The notes: generated from the letters alone by a model not told the origin. A stretch of DNA of 8,160 nt from Dehalococcoidia bacterium (GCA_030691835.1 JAUYDO010000171.1:1-8160), one strand, 5' to 3'; counted from the first letter of the stretch, positions 1 to 6,049 are shown. Program-made: numbers and translations.

Positions 1-983
1 GGTTGTTCCTTCGGCCTCTTTTTCAATACGTAAAATGAACCGAAAACGCTGGCAAGCACGACCAGCGCCAGGGCAATCCACCTGACCGTCGACCACGGAT
101 TACTGGAAGCAGGTAAATTTGAAAGCTGTGCGGTAATTACCTCGCCCGGAGCGATGTTTTTTGTAGTGTAGTCGTTTAACCGGTTGCCCTCTATCTGGAT
201 GGGTTGTCCCGGTGCGAGCTTGTCACTGCTCACCTGGATGACACCGCTCTGTACCAGCAGGTTATAGCTCGCTACGGGATAAATCATCTTTTGAGCCAAG
301 TTGTATGTGCCTGAACTCGGGTTTATCTTATAACTGAATAACATCTCTCTGGGACCGGGTAAAATAGCCATTGAGTCAGCGACACCTCCGTCACTGAGTA
401 CGGCACAGCACTGCATGAAATCAAGGCCATATTCTAACCCGGTAGCTTCCTTGGGCACAGTGAACCGTAACGTCCTCGTATCCTGTCCGTCACCCGTACC
501 TATATAGGTGCGGTCTGACTCGTTTATGAACTGGTAATACTCTTTTACCTGGATGCCGCCTTCTACGGCAGATATAATGGTGTGAGCATTGGTTACCTTT
601 ATCGCCGCGTCACTGGTAGTCGAATCATATACTGCAAGCTCTGCTGCTTTGGTTGTCTCTGTAGCACCGAAGGTCAAACGGTCACCATTGTAATCTGCAC
701 CCTGGTACTTAAGCGTTATTTGATAGCCATAGCTCTTTGTAGTGATAAGATTCTTAAAAGTAAACTTACCATCGGCATCAGTTTTTGTGTTGGATGAACC
801 GGTCTCGGCGTCGTTCAGGTAGATTTTGAGAGTGATAGGGACGTTCGCCACGCTTCCCCCGCCGGCGGTCTTATTTACTATGGAGCCCTCGATTACTCCA
901 TTTCCGCTCTCAGCCCCAAAGACCGGCAACGATATGCCCAGACTCAGCAATACCACGGCTACGAATAAAATGAACCGCTTCAC
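1..983 (-). CDS. Secreted, C-terminally membrane-anchored protein with carboxypeptidase-regulatory-like (CnaB-like) beta domain; partial, 3' end off the window
   Basis: The reading frame is open from a GTG at 983 to the left edge (327 codons plus 2 nt) and lacks its end. AAGGAGG lies 9 nt before the GTG; a TTG at 986 is the alternative start. Residues 1-24 form a signal peptide (VKRF, hydrophobic stretch, probable cleavage after VFGA). Residues 28-95 look like a carboxypeptidase-regulatory/CnaB-type beta-sandwich, with the typical TDADGKFTFKNL turn near 68-79. Residues 96-298 are beta-rich with no motif I recognise apart from a QCC pair at 191-193. Residues 302-320 are a transmembrane helix followed by a basic cytoplasmic tail (KKRPKE). 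Its Shine-Dalgarno site overlaps the stop codon of the CcmI-like gene, so it is the last visible gene of the ccm operon. It probably faces the outside of the membrane, and a structural or accessory role in cytochrome assembly is only inference. Domain call moderately sure, function unknown. Confidence 0.8.
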   Translation of the reverse strand, partial: MKRFILFVAVVLLSLGISLPVFGAESGNGVIEGSIVNKTAGGGSVANVPITLKIYLNDAETGSSNTKTDADGKFTFKNLITTKSYGYQITLKYQGADYNGDRLTFGATETTKAAELAVYDSTTSDAAIKVTNAHTIISAVEGGIQVKEYYQFINESDRTYIGTGDGQDTRTLRFTVPKEATGLEYGLDFMQCCAVLSDGGVADSMAILPGPREMLFSYKINPSSGTYNLAQKMIYPVASYNLLVQSGVIQVSSDKLAPGQPIQIEGNRLNDYTTKNIAPGEVITAQLSNLPASSNPWSTVRWIALALVVLASVFGSFYVLKKRPKEQ

Positions 984-998
984 CAATCCAGCCCTCCT

Positions 999-1532
999 TC
1001 AGATCAATTTAGCCCCGCATCTCGAGCAGAAAACATCGTCTTCTCGTACTTTGACTCCGCACTTTCTGCAGTAGCGGGGTTTTTCACGTAACTCCTGGAC
1101 TTGCTCTTCGATTTGGTCATCCAGTTGTTTATTAACGGCTTTTTCCCCGCGCAATCGGTCGACCTCTTCTTCTATTTCATCTGAAACTTTCGAACCCTTA
1201 CCGACATTATTATGGCGCAACTTGTTGACCTGCTCTTCTATTTCATCCCCGATTTTCTGGCCGTCTTGTGCACTATCCATGTCTTTCAGAATATTAATTG
1301 CCTTCCTCTTGTACCTTGATTCCAGCTCCTTATAGTCCTTCTCCGTGAGTATTCCTGACTTGTAATCGAACTCCAGCTCCTTCAGCATGGAATAGGAAGT
1401 GTCTCGCTTTGACAGGAGCTCGACTAACTGTCCGTCCTCCTGATATTCTGCATGCCGCAGCCTCTTACGGTAGAATGGATAGGCGATAAAGGCGAATGTC
1501 AGCAGCGCTAAAAAAAACAAAAACCATGTCAT
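999..1532 (-). CDS. CcmI-like membrane protein with triple coiled-coil repeat and C-terminal zinc ribbon
   Basis: A protein of 177 residues. Residues 2-20 are one transmembrane helix. Residues 48-80 (LKELEFDYKSGILTEKDYKEL) resemble the N-terminal part of CcmI, the cytochrome c maturation factor that works with CcmH/CcmF to present apocytochrome. The TPR domain of full CcmI is absent. In its place are three charged helical repeats at 96-106, 118-128 and 139-149 (consensus D-E/Q-IEE-Q/E-V-x-x-LR), then a zinc ribbon with C155/C158 and C169/C172. The start ATG overlaps the ccmH stop (ATGA), and GAGGGG lies 6 nt upstream, so the two genes are translationally coupled. The tail is probably cytoplasmic, given the basic YRKRLR after the helix. 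Known: short CcmI-like N-terminal regions occur beside ccmH in several lineages. Inferred: the zinc ribbon is a protein-interaction or metal-sensing add-on. It could simply be annotated as a zinc-ribbon domain protein. Confidence 0.85.
   Translation of the reverse strand: MTWFLFFLALLTFAFIAYPFYRKRLRHAEYQEDGQLVELLSKRDTSYSMLKELEFDYKSGILTEKDYKELESRYKRKAINILKDMDSAQDGQKIGDEIEEQVNKLRHNNVGKGSKVSDEIEEEVDRLRGEKAVNKQLDDQIEEQVQELREKPRYCRKCGVKVREDDVFCSRCGAKLI
1086..1247 (-). repeat. Three imperfect coding repeats of DEIEEQVxxLR in the CcmI-like gene
   Basis: The 33-bp units lie at 1247-1215, 1181-1149 and 1118-1086, spaced 22 and 21 codons apart. The first two are close at DNA level (both begin gatgaaatagaaga), while the third has diverged mostly at synonymous or conservative positions. 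This points to tandem duplication of a helical module of about 22 residues. The hydrophobic I, V and L positions are spaced as in an amphipathic helix. Confidence 0.8.
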
Positions 1533-2020
1533 CTGAAGCCCCTCGACTCAAAATCTTTCAGCTCTTTCTCAAGTCTTATTTCGTATTCCTCATCATGCTC
1601 TGTTGAATCAGCGTCTGAAGTGGTCATCTCAACTGCCCTGCCCCGCCGTACCCACTTCTTAATGACGATGTAGATTATCGCAGCTCCTGCCAGTATAGCG
1701 GCGAAGGGCGTAATCCAGACTGTCAGGTTAAACCCTTTCTTTGGAGGCGAAGCCAGCACCTTCTCCCCGTACCGCCCGACAAAAAATGAAACTATCTCAG
1801 CCTCAGTTTTGCCCTGTTCCACTCTCTGTCTTACAAGGTTGGTCATCTCATCGCGTATACTGCACTCGGCGTGAGTACAATTGTCCAGCACCGCGGTGCA
1901 GCCGCACTGGCAGATGAACTGCTTGGTCATTTCACTGACCGTCAGGGCGTACACCTGCAAAGGAACCAGCGACAAAACGAATAGTACCAGGACAGATGGT
2001 AATAGCCTGTTCAGCCGCAT
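1529..2020 (-). CDS. ccmH: Cytochrome c maturation protein CcmH, with CxCxC cysteine cluster
   Basis: CcmH (CcmH/CycL family) is a membrane-anchored thioredox protein that keeps the apocytochrome CXXCH cysteines reduced for heme ligation by CcmF. I start it at the ATG at 2020 (163 aa), four bases after the ccmF stop, giving a clean signal peptide (MRLNRLLPSV..., residues 1-26) with GGGGAGG 12 nt upstream. An ATG at 2032 abuts that Shine-Dalgarno directly, and one at 2089 would overlap ccmF. Family marks are the three-helix region with VRQRVEQGKTEAEIVSFFVGRYG (63-85), the KVLASPPKKG segment, and a transmembrane helix at about 100-121. The redox site is unusual: the classical LRCxxCQ is replaced by FICQCGC (C37, C39, C41), followed by C48 and C53. 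The cytoplasmic tail is acidic and charged. Identity is secure; whether it does the standard disulfide chemistry is open. Confidence 0.93.
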   Translation of the reverse strand: MRLNRLLPSVLVLFVLSLVPLQVYALTVSEMTKQFICQCGCTAVLDNCTHAECSIRDEMTNLVRQRVEQGKTEAEIVSFFVGRYGEKVLASPPKKGFNLTVWITPFAAILAGAAIIYIVIKKWVRRGRAVEMTTSDADSTEHDEEYEIRLEKELKDFESRGFR

Positions 2021-2024
2021 AACC

Positions 2025-4001
2025 TTAAACATCCTCCCCATCCCTGGCAGTCCTTTCCTGCCTGCGACGGCGCTCCGGCCAGAATGCAACCAGAGCGCCT
2101 ACAACTAGTACAACTCCTCCAATCCACAGCCAGCTCACCAGCGGGTTAATCAGCACTTTGAACGCCGTGGTGCCATCCTGGTCCCAACCCACCAGAATCA
2201 CGTACAGGTCTTCGATGAGGGTGCTTTTGATAGCCACCTCGGTTACCGGATTTTGATGGTTTCGATGGAAGTATTTTTCAGCCACAAGCCTGCCAAGTCG
2301 TTCTCCGCTGTTGCTTACGGAAAGCGTAGCCGAAACGGTCGTCTTACTCTGGGTCTCGAAATTATCCATCTTTTCGTAAGTAAGCACATACCTGCCGATG
2401 CTCATGGACTCACCGGGTTTAATGGAGGCTTCTGCTTCAATGTTGAATACGGAAGAACCGATGACTCCCATGGCAAACAGGAGCACACCTATATGTACCA
2501 TGTAGCCGCCATAGCGAGGCCGGTTAGCCAGAATCAGACCTGCAAAAGCACTCAGGTAGTTCTGGGGTCGCATTCGCCGGCGGGCGATAGTCCCGCGTAT
2601 CCCCTCTGAAAGTATGGTAAAGAGAACAAAAGCACAGACCACGAAACCCACAATCGCCGCCACGTTGTTTATCCCCAGCACAACAAGGATAATTGCCAGA
2701 ATTACAGCGGCAACGGTGGGCCATAGAAAATTACGGACTAAGTTCTTAACCGACGCCCGTTTCCAGCCGATAAGCGTGCAAATCCCGGATAGCAGGATAA
2801 TAGCCAGGAAGATAGGCCCATTCACCTGGTTAAAGAATGGTGGACCGACGCTCGTTTTTACGCCACGCACTGCCTCAGATATTATGGGAAAGAACGTTCC
2901 CAGCAATATAGAAAAGGCGGCACCGACCAAGAGCAGGTTATTTAGCAAGAAGGTGCTCTCCCTCGAGACCATGGACTCCATCTCCGCCTCGCTGTGTAAC
3001 TCATCACTGCGGTAGTAAAGCAGAGCTACTGAGCCGAAGAGGCTGATGCCGATAAAAGCCAGGAATGCAACCCCAAGCGCAGGCGATTCAGCGAAGGTGT
3101 GGACGGAAGCCAGCACGCTACTGCGAACGAGAAAGGTGCCCAGAATTGCCAGATTGAAGGTAATGATAATCAATACCATATTCCAGATTTTGAGGATTCC
3201 GCGCCGCCTCTGCATCATGATTGAATGCAGGAAAGCGGTACCGACAAGCCAGGGCAGGAAGCTGGCGTTCTCCACCGGGTCCCATGCCCAGTAACCTCCC
3301 CAGCCCAGCTCGACATATGCCCACCATGCGCCGAAGAGATTACCCACGGCGAGGAGGAGCCAGGCAATAAGCGTCCACCTTCTTATTACCACCAGCCACT
3401 CGTCACCGAGCCGCCGGGTCAGCAAGGCAGACATAGCAAAGGCAAAGGGGATAGTGAATCCCACATAGCCAGCCAGGAGCAACGGGGGATGAAAGAACAT
3501 TCCCTCATTTTCGAGTAACGGGTTCAACCCCTGGCCATCAGGCGGTACAAAAGACAGCCTCTGGAACGGGTTCGCAATAAATAGCGAGATGATGAGAAAG
3601 AATGCCAGGGTGCACATGACAACTCCCGCGCTGTAAGGCACGAGCTCTCTGCCGATATCCCGCTTCTGAAGCACCATTATTACTGCCAGTATTGAGAGGA
3701 GCCAACCCCAGAATAGCAAGGAACCATCGTTACCCGCCCAGAAGGCGCTGAGGCGGTAAACCAGAGAAAGGTCACGGCTGGTATACGAAGCAACGTACTC
3801 ATTCTGGAAATCATTGGTAATCAGTGAATAGTACAATGCGCCGGCGGCAAGTGAAATTAAGACGCAGCTGGCTATAAGGCTGTTCCGTGCACTCTCCAGC
3901 AGAACTCCATTTCCCTTTTCCCCTCCGTAGAAATAAGTGAAAGCCGAGTAAACGGAGACAACCAGCGCCAAAAACAGGGGAATATACCCGACATCTTGCA
4001 T
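2025..4001 (-). CDS. ccmF: Cytochrome c heme lyase subunit CcmF
   Basis: A 658-residue polytopic membrane protein, close to the length of E. coli CcmF (about 647). CcmF takes heme from holo-CcmE and attaches it to apocytochrome on the outer face of the membrane. The WWD domain is at about 234-251 (WGGYWAWDPVENASFLPW), preceded by GNLFGAWWAY. The four expected histidines are present: H171 (FFHPPLLL) and H301 (LASVHTFAES) as external heme ligands, with H259 (AFLHSIM) and H503 (GGYMVHIG) as the internal b-heme pair, by alignment from memory to E. coli H173, H303, H261 and H491. A beta-rich outer loop spans about 521-612, and the last transmembrane helix about 618-641 before a basic tail. AAGGAA lies 5 nt before the ATG. 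It sits 36 bp after ccmE and 4 bp before ccmH, so the genes are co-transcribed. No defect seen. Confidence 0.97.
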   Translation of the reverse strand: MQDVGYIPLFLALVVSVYSAFTYFYGGEKGNGVLLESARNSLIASCVLISLAAGALYYSLITNDFQNEYVASYTSRDLSLVYRLSAFWAGNDGSLLFWGWLLSILAVIMVLQKRDIGRELVPYSAGVVMCTLAFFLIISLFIANPFQRLSFVPPDGQGLNPLLENEGMFFHPPLLLAGYVGFTIPFAFAMSALLTRRLGDEWLVVIRRWTLIAWLLLAVGNLFGAWWAYVELGWGGYWAWDPVENASFLPWLVGTAFLHSIMMQRRRGILKIWNMVLIIITFNLAILGTFLVRSSVLASVHTFAESPALGVAFLAFIGISLFGSVALLYYRSDELHSEAEMESMVSRESTFLLNNLLLVGAAFSILLGTFFPIISEAVRGVKTSVGPPFFNQVNGPIFLAIILLSGICTLIGWKRASVKNLVRNFLWPTVAAVILAIILVVLGINNVAAIVGFVVCAFVLFTILSEGIRGTIARRRMRPQNYLSAFAGLILANRPRYGGYMVHIGVLLFAMGVIGSSVFNIEAEASIKPGESMSIGRYVLTYEKMDNFETQSKTTVSATLSVSNSGERLGRLVAEKYFHRNHQNPVTEVAIKSTLIEDLYVILVGWDQDGTTAFKVLINPLVSWLWIGGVVLVVGALVAFWPERRRRQERTARDGEDV

Positions 4002-4037
4002 AGCACTTCCTTATCTCTAATTTATACGGAAGCAGAA

Positions 4038-4436
4038 TTACCCGGCGGGTTGATATCTGGAGGGACATTTAGGCATCAGGCTATGCGCTTGAAAAATACC
4101 ATCCGCACCGAGGTGCCCTTCGGCGACAAGGTCCTCCCCAACCTTGAAGCTATCCGGGACAACCCCTTTGTAGAAGATGGATACATTCTCCCCACCACCA
4201 TTGACATCAGTGATACGGAACGTAAGCTCCGTCCCCTGAGCCCTTTGTTGTACTGAGCCGGGGACAACCTGACCATTTACCCGCACTGTTTCGTTGTAAA
4301 TTGAGCTTCCTTTTACCAGAAGCTCCCTGACCTCAAAATAGTAGGTTGCGCCGCTCATGAAACCGCGGAATAGCAGGAAACCCAGTGCCATCAAAATAAC
4401 AACGCCACCTATAACGAACTTCTTTCTACGCCACAT
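4038..4436 (-). CDS. ccmE: Periplasmic heme chaperone CcmE, CXXXY type
   Basis: CcmE is a membrane-anchored OB-fold chaperone that binds heme covalently and hands it to CcmF. With the ATG at 4436 the product is 132 aa. It has a basic MWRRKK start, a transmembrane helix at about 7-23, then a beta-barrel region with the family pattern YYFEVRELL, VRVNGQVVPGSV, LTFRITD and VSIFYKGVVPDSFKVGEDLVAEG, ending in FQAHSLMPKCPSRY. The heme-attachment site is C124 with Y128 (CPSRY), where most bacteria have HxxxY. The CXXXY variant is known from archaea and some Desulfovibrio-like bacteria. The tail after Y128 is only four residues. A G-rich stretch (GGGGGGTGGGG) supports the 4436 start, or a TTG at 4439. 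An in-frame ATG at 4496 has no ribosome-binding site and would prepend 20 residues that do not look like CcmE. It follows the lipoprotein gene by about 99 bp and precedes ccmF. Confidence 0.95.
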   Translation of the reverse strand: MWRRKKFVIGGVVILMALGFLLFRGFMSGATYYFEVRELLVKGSSIYNETVRVNGQVVPGSVQQRAQGTELTFRITDVNGGGENVSIFYKGVVPDSFKVGEDLVAEGHLGADGIFQAHSLMPKCPSRYQPAG

Positions 4437-4535
4437 CAACCCCACCCCCCAACAAGACGTAGCATGGCAGATGTAAATTCCCTGGTAATCACGCATCTTG
4501 TGAGAGACAGACCGGTGAAGCGATTCATAGCCAAA

Positions 4536-5015
4536 TTAGTTCAGCCTCCACGAGAGGATTCTCTCAGGTACTCCGGCAACGCCCCGGATAACAAGCTCAA
4601 AGGTTTTCGCCGTTCCCTGTGCCAGGGTGCCGTTAAACTCGAATCCCAGGGTGCCCTCTCGATGATGCCCGCCAGGTGGTGACTCCCAGACAGTTGCGCG
4701 GTACTCTTTTCCTTCACTGTCACGCAGGAGTGCCTGCTTTTTAAAGTCATACACATCAAGATTGACCGAGTGAGTATCCATGGACACATCGAAAATCAGT
4801 GCATTGTCCCTGAGTCCCAGCCACTTGACGTCTATAGTGACACTTCCACCCTCGCTCGATTGGACAAGTCCGTTAGTCGGTTTGGCCGTGGAAGATGTTA
4901 TCGGTGCCGCGATAAGTACTCCTGAGTCGCCCTGCACAAAACCTCTGGAACAGCCGCTAATCAGAAAAACGGCGCTGATTAAGACACAAACTAACGCTGC
5001 GGATATTCGATTCAT
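4536..5015 (-). CDS. Small lipoprotein of unknown function, first gene of the ccm operon
   Basis: A 159-residue protein with a clear lipoprotein signal: MNRISAALVCVLISAVFL followed by the lipobox ISGC, so C22 is the predicted lipidated cysteine. After a Ser/Thr/Gly linker (about 23-56), residues 57-157 appear to be a single beta-sandwich, with IDVKWLGLRD, DTHSVNLDVYD, SPPGGHHREGTLGF and ELVIRGVAGVPERILSW. The DTHSV and SPPGGHH segments look like conserved signatures. I have the impression of similar stand-alone domains in other environmental bacteria but cannot name a family. H82, H117 and H118 could bind metal, which is inference only. AGGAG lies 12 nt before the ATG, and an extended -10 promoter with a four-hexamer operator lies just upstream. 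It leads the ccm operon (stop 99 bp before ccmE), so a role in heme, copper or redox handling outside the membrane is plausible but unproven. Confidence 0.88.
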   Translation of the reverse strand: MNRISAALVCVLISAVFLISGCSRGFVQGDSGVLIAAPITSSTAKPTNGLVQSSEGGSVTIDVKWLGLRDNALIFDVSMDTHSVNLDVYDFKKQALLRDSEGKEYRATVWESPPGGHHREGTLGFEFNGTLAQGTAKTFELVIRGVAGVPERILSWRLN

Positions 5016-5027
5016 CCCCAGATTACA

Positions 5028-5032
5028 CTCCT
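5028..5032 (-). promoter_or_regulatory. Ribosome binding site AGGAG for the lipoprotein gene
   Basis: AGGAG on the minus strand ends 12 nt before the ATG at 5015. The gap is longer than usual. The bases next to the ATG (CTGGGG) are too close to act as a Shine-Dalgarno, and there is no in-frame start codon between. Confidence 0.5.
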
Positions 5033-5056
5033 ATCGGTTTCTTATGCTTAAGCTAG

Positions 5057-5065
5057 ATTGTAACA
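5057..5065 (-). promoter_or_regulatory. Extended -10 promoter element (TGTTACAAT) of the lipoprotein-ccm operon
   Basis: Read on the minus strand, TG-T-TACAAT matches the extended -10 form (TGn followed by five of six TATAAT bases). Transcription would begin near 5050, leaving a leader of about 35 nt before the ATG at 5015. No TTGACA-like -35 is seen at the right distance; that place is taken by the four-hexamer array, as is usual for activator-dependent promoters. Confidence 0.55.
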
Positions 5066-5071
5066 GGTAAA

Positions 5072-5110
5072 CATTAAAATTAGATTAGAGTAAGCTTTAA
5101 GTCAGATTAG
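5072..5110 (-). promoter_or_regulatory. Array A: four YTAA-type hexamers at about 11-bp spacing (putative activator site)
   Basis: On the minus strand the hexamers CTAATC, TTAAAG, CTAATC and TTAATG begin at 5110, 5100, 5088 and 5077, so the spacings are 10, 12 and 11 bp. The last begins 62 bp before the lipoprotein start codon and 15 bp before the TACAAT -10 box. Direct repeats with one-turn spacing next to a -10 are typical of OmpR/PhoB-family response regulator sites; which regulator binds here is unknown. CTAATC and TTAATG recur in array C. Confidence 0.5.
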
Positions 5111-5124
5111 AAATAGTATCTCAT

Positions 5125-5165
5125 GAATGGGCGGTTTAAGCGTCCTGTCTCACACGCCGCCATTC
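5125..5165 (-). terminator. Hairpin downstream of the 5768-5181 gene, possible terminator
   Basis: GAATGGGCGG at 5125-5134 can pair with CCGCCATTC at 5157-5165 with one bulged G. A shorter inner GCGT/ACGC pairing is possible inside the loop. It lies just after the stop of the unknown membrane protein and before the ccm operon promoter, where a terminator would be expected. There is no proper run of T after it on the minus strand (ATGAGATACTATTTC), so factor-independent termination would be weak. Confidence 0.35.
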
Positions 5166-5180
5166 CCCGCATACTAATTC

Positions 5181-5768
5181 CTAGAAAACCTTAACCGCAA
5201 GCTCCAGGACATCGGAATCGCTGGAGTTCTCTATAATTAACCAGATTACCTTTTCCTGTGAGTTTTTTGGGATATAGAAATAATGATTACCGCCCGGTCC
5301 ATCTACCTTGAGGATTTCCTCCCCGCCAACGGACATTCTCTGAAGATTGCGGAATCCCGAGCCGCCCCTGACTATACCGCTCGTCATCCTCTGCATCAAA
5401 TCAGCCGCCGCACTACTGTTTTCAGCCTTACCAATCCACACGGTAACTTTGGCATTCTCATTATGGTACGGGTCCTTGTGTGCATATTGCAGAATATTAG
5501 CTTCTTTGAGCACTATGTCCGTGCCGTGAAGCCGGCTTACTTGAGCCAGTGCATCCTTGCCCTGGACGTTGCTGACCAGCTCCAGTCTGCCCAGTTTTAC
5601 GGGGACATCGCTCTGTTTCTGCGGGGACAGCACATTCTGTCCGAAACTGAAGTAGACAAATGACAGGAATGCTATGACCAGAATAAGCTGAAACAAAAAC
5701 GGAAAGTGGCGTTTCTTTTTCATCGATGAAGCGCTGGGACCTGTCAGCTTTATACTCGTTTCCTCCAT
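5181..5768 (-). CDS. Single-pass membrane protein of unknown family
   Basis: A 195-residue protein that I do not recognise. Residues 1-22 are cytoplasmic, with a basic MKKKRHF stretch; residues 23-43 are a transmembrane helix; residues 44-195 are an external domain of mixed alpha and beta content. Visible elements include VKLGRLELVSNVQGKDALAQV (57-77), LHGTDIVLKEANIL (80-93), AKVTVWIGKAENSSAAADLMQRM (106-128), a Gly-rich stretch GPGGNHYFYIP (157-167) and a beta-rich end (VIWLIIENSSDSDVLELAVKVF). The alternation suggests an alpha/beta sandwich rather than an enzyme; no catalytic motif is seen. The start at 5768 has AAAAGGG 7 nt upstream; M16 (MKKKRH) is an alternative without a Shine-Dalgarno. 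It is followed by a hairpin and then the separate ccm promoter, so it is probably its own transcription unit. It shares the four-hexamer type of upstream array with its neighbours, which hints at joint expression with cytochrome maturation. Confidence 0.8.
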   Translation of the reverse strand: MEETSIKLTGPSASSMKKKRHFPFLFQLILVIAFLSFVYFSFGQNVLSPQKQSDVPVKLGRLELVSNVQGKDALAQVSRLHGTDIVLKEANILQYAHKDPYHNENAKVTVWIGKAENSSAAADLMQRMTSGIVRGGSGFRNLQRMSVGGEEILKVDGPGGNHYFYIPKNSQEKVIWLIIENSSDSDVLELAVKVF

Positions 5769-5790
5769 TTACACACCCTTTTCGCCACTG

Positions 5791-5800
5791 TTAACGTTAA
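5791..5800. promoter_or_regulatory. Perfect palindrome TTAACGTTAA in the leader of the 5768-5181 gene
   Basis: A 10-bp perfect palindrome 23 bp upstream of the ATG at 5768. Eight of its bases (AACGTTAA) recur at 5879-5886 inside array B. It may be an extra operator half-site or chance in AT-rich DNA. Confidence 0.25.
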
Positions 5801-5869
5801 TTAGCCACAAATCACCCATCTGCAAAAAGTATCCAAGTATATATTCAATTTCTAAAGATACTACAGTAT

Positions 5870-5907
5870 GTTTAGAATAACGTTAAAAATACCTTAGAAA
5901 AGGTTAA
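5870..5907 (-). promoter_or_regulatory. Array B: four YTAA-type hexamers at 10-11-bp spacing, facing the 5768-5181 gene
   Basis: On the minus strand TTAACC, CTAAGG, TTAACG and CTAAAC begin at 5907, 5897, 5886 and 5875 (spacings 10, 11, 11). The last begins 107 bp before the ATG at 5768. A weak -10-like TAGTAT at 5863-5858 follows 12 bp after the last hexamer start, implying a leader of about 80 nt. The hexamers share the YTAA core with arrays A and C, but their last two bases differ more. Confidence 0.4.
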
Positions 5908-5953
5908 GATTTCTATGTCATCTTCCTTTAACTGGAGTCTTCTAAGTGTCGTG

Positions 5954-5982
5954 TTCAATAATATTTTCGTTCCGTTTATAAA
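5954..5982 (+). promoter_or_regulatory. Candidate upstream promoter TTCAAT-17-TATAAA for the spermidine-synthase-like gene
   Basis: TTCAAT at 5954-5959 and TATAAA at 5977-5982 are 17 bp apart on the plus strand. The -10 matches five of six consensus bases, the -35 only three. A transcript from here would begin near 5989 and cross array C, so the array could act as a roadblock on it. Weak evidence in AT-rich DNA. Confidence 0.3.
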
Positions 5983-6000
5983 CTTCACGCCCACAAAACT

Positions 6001-6039
6001 CTAATCAAACGCTAAGAATCCTTTAATGCTACTTTAAGC
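6001..6039 (+). promoter_or_regulatory. Array C: four YTAA-type hexamers at exact 11-bp spacing, facing the spermidine-synthase-like gene
   Basis: On the plus strand CTAATC, CTAAGA, TTAATG and TTAAGC begin at 6001, 6012, 6023 and 6034, each exactly 11 bp apart. The last begins 63 bp before the ATG at 6097, against 62 bp for array A. CTAATC and TTAATG are identical to array A hexamers. No fifth unit is found at 5990 or 6045. The layout fits two dimers of an OmpR/PhoB-type regulator bound in tandem just upstream of a -10 box. Confidence 0.5.
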
Positions 6040-6049
6040 CGGGGATCAC

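Noticed and set aside
582..797. Short plus-strand open frames at 582-797 and 826-1074
   Set aside because: They are antisense to the secreted beta-domain gene and the CcmI-like gene, with no ribosome site or domain.
2021..2089. An extended CcmH start at 2089 overlapping ccmF
   Set aside because: The extra residues are basic and would spoil the signal peptide; the start at 2020 sits right after the ccmF stop with GGGGAGG upstream.
2614..3015. A 133-codon open frame on the plus strand inside ccmF
   Set aside because: It is antisense to well conserved CcmF sequence and rich in Thr, Lys and Arg without any domain; a shadow frame.
4437..4496. A 20-residue N-terminal extension of CcmE, containing a CHATSC string
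   Set aside because: No Shine-Dalgarno precedes the ATG at 4496, CcmE proteins normally start just before the membrane helix, and a G-rich ribosome site precedes the start at 4436.
6001..6039. A short CRISPR-like repeat array
   Set aside because: The repeat unit is only about 6 bp in an 11-bp step, far too short, and there are no cas genes; an operator array explains it better.
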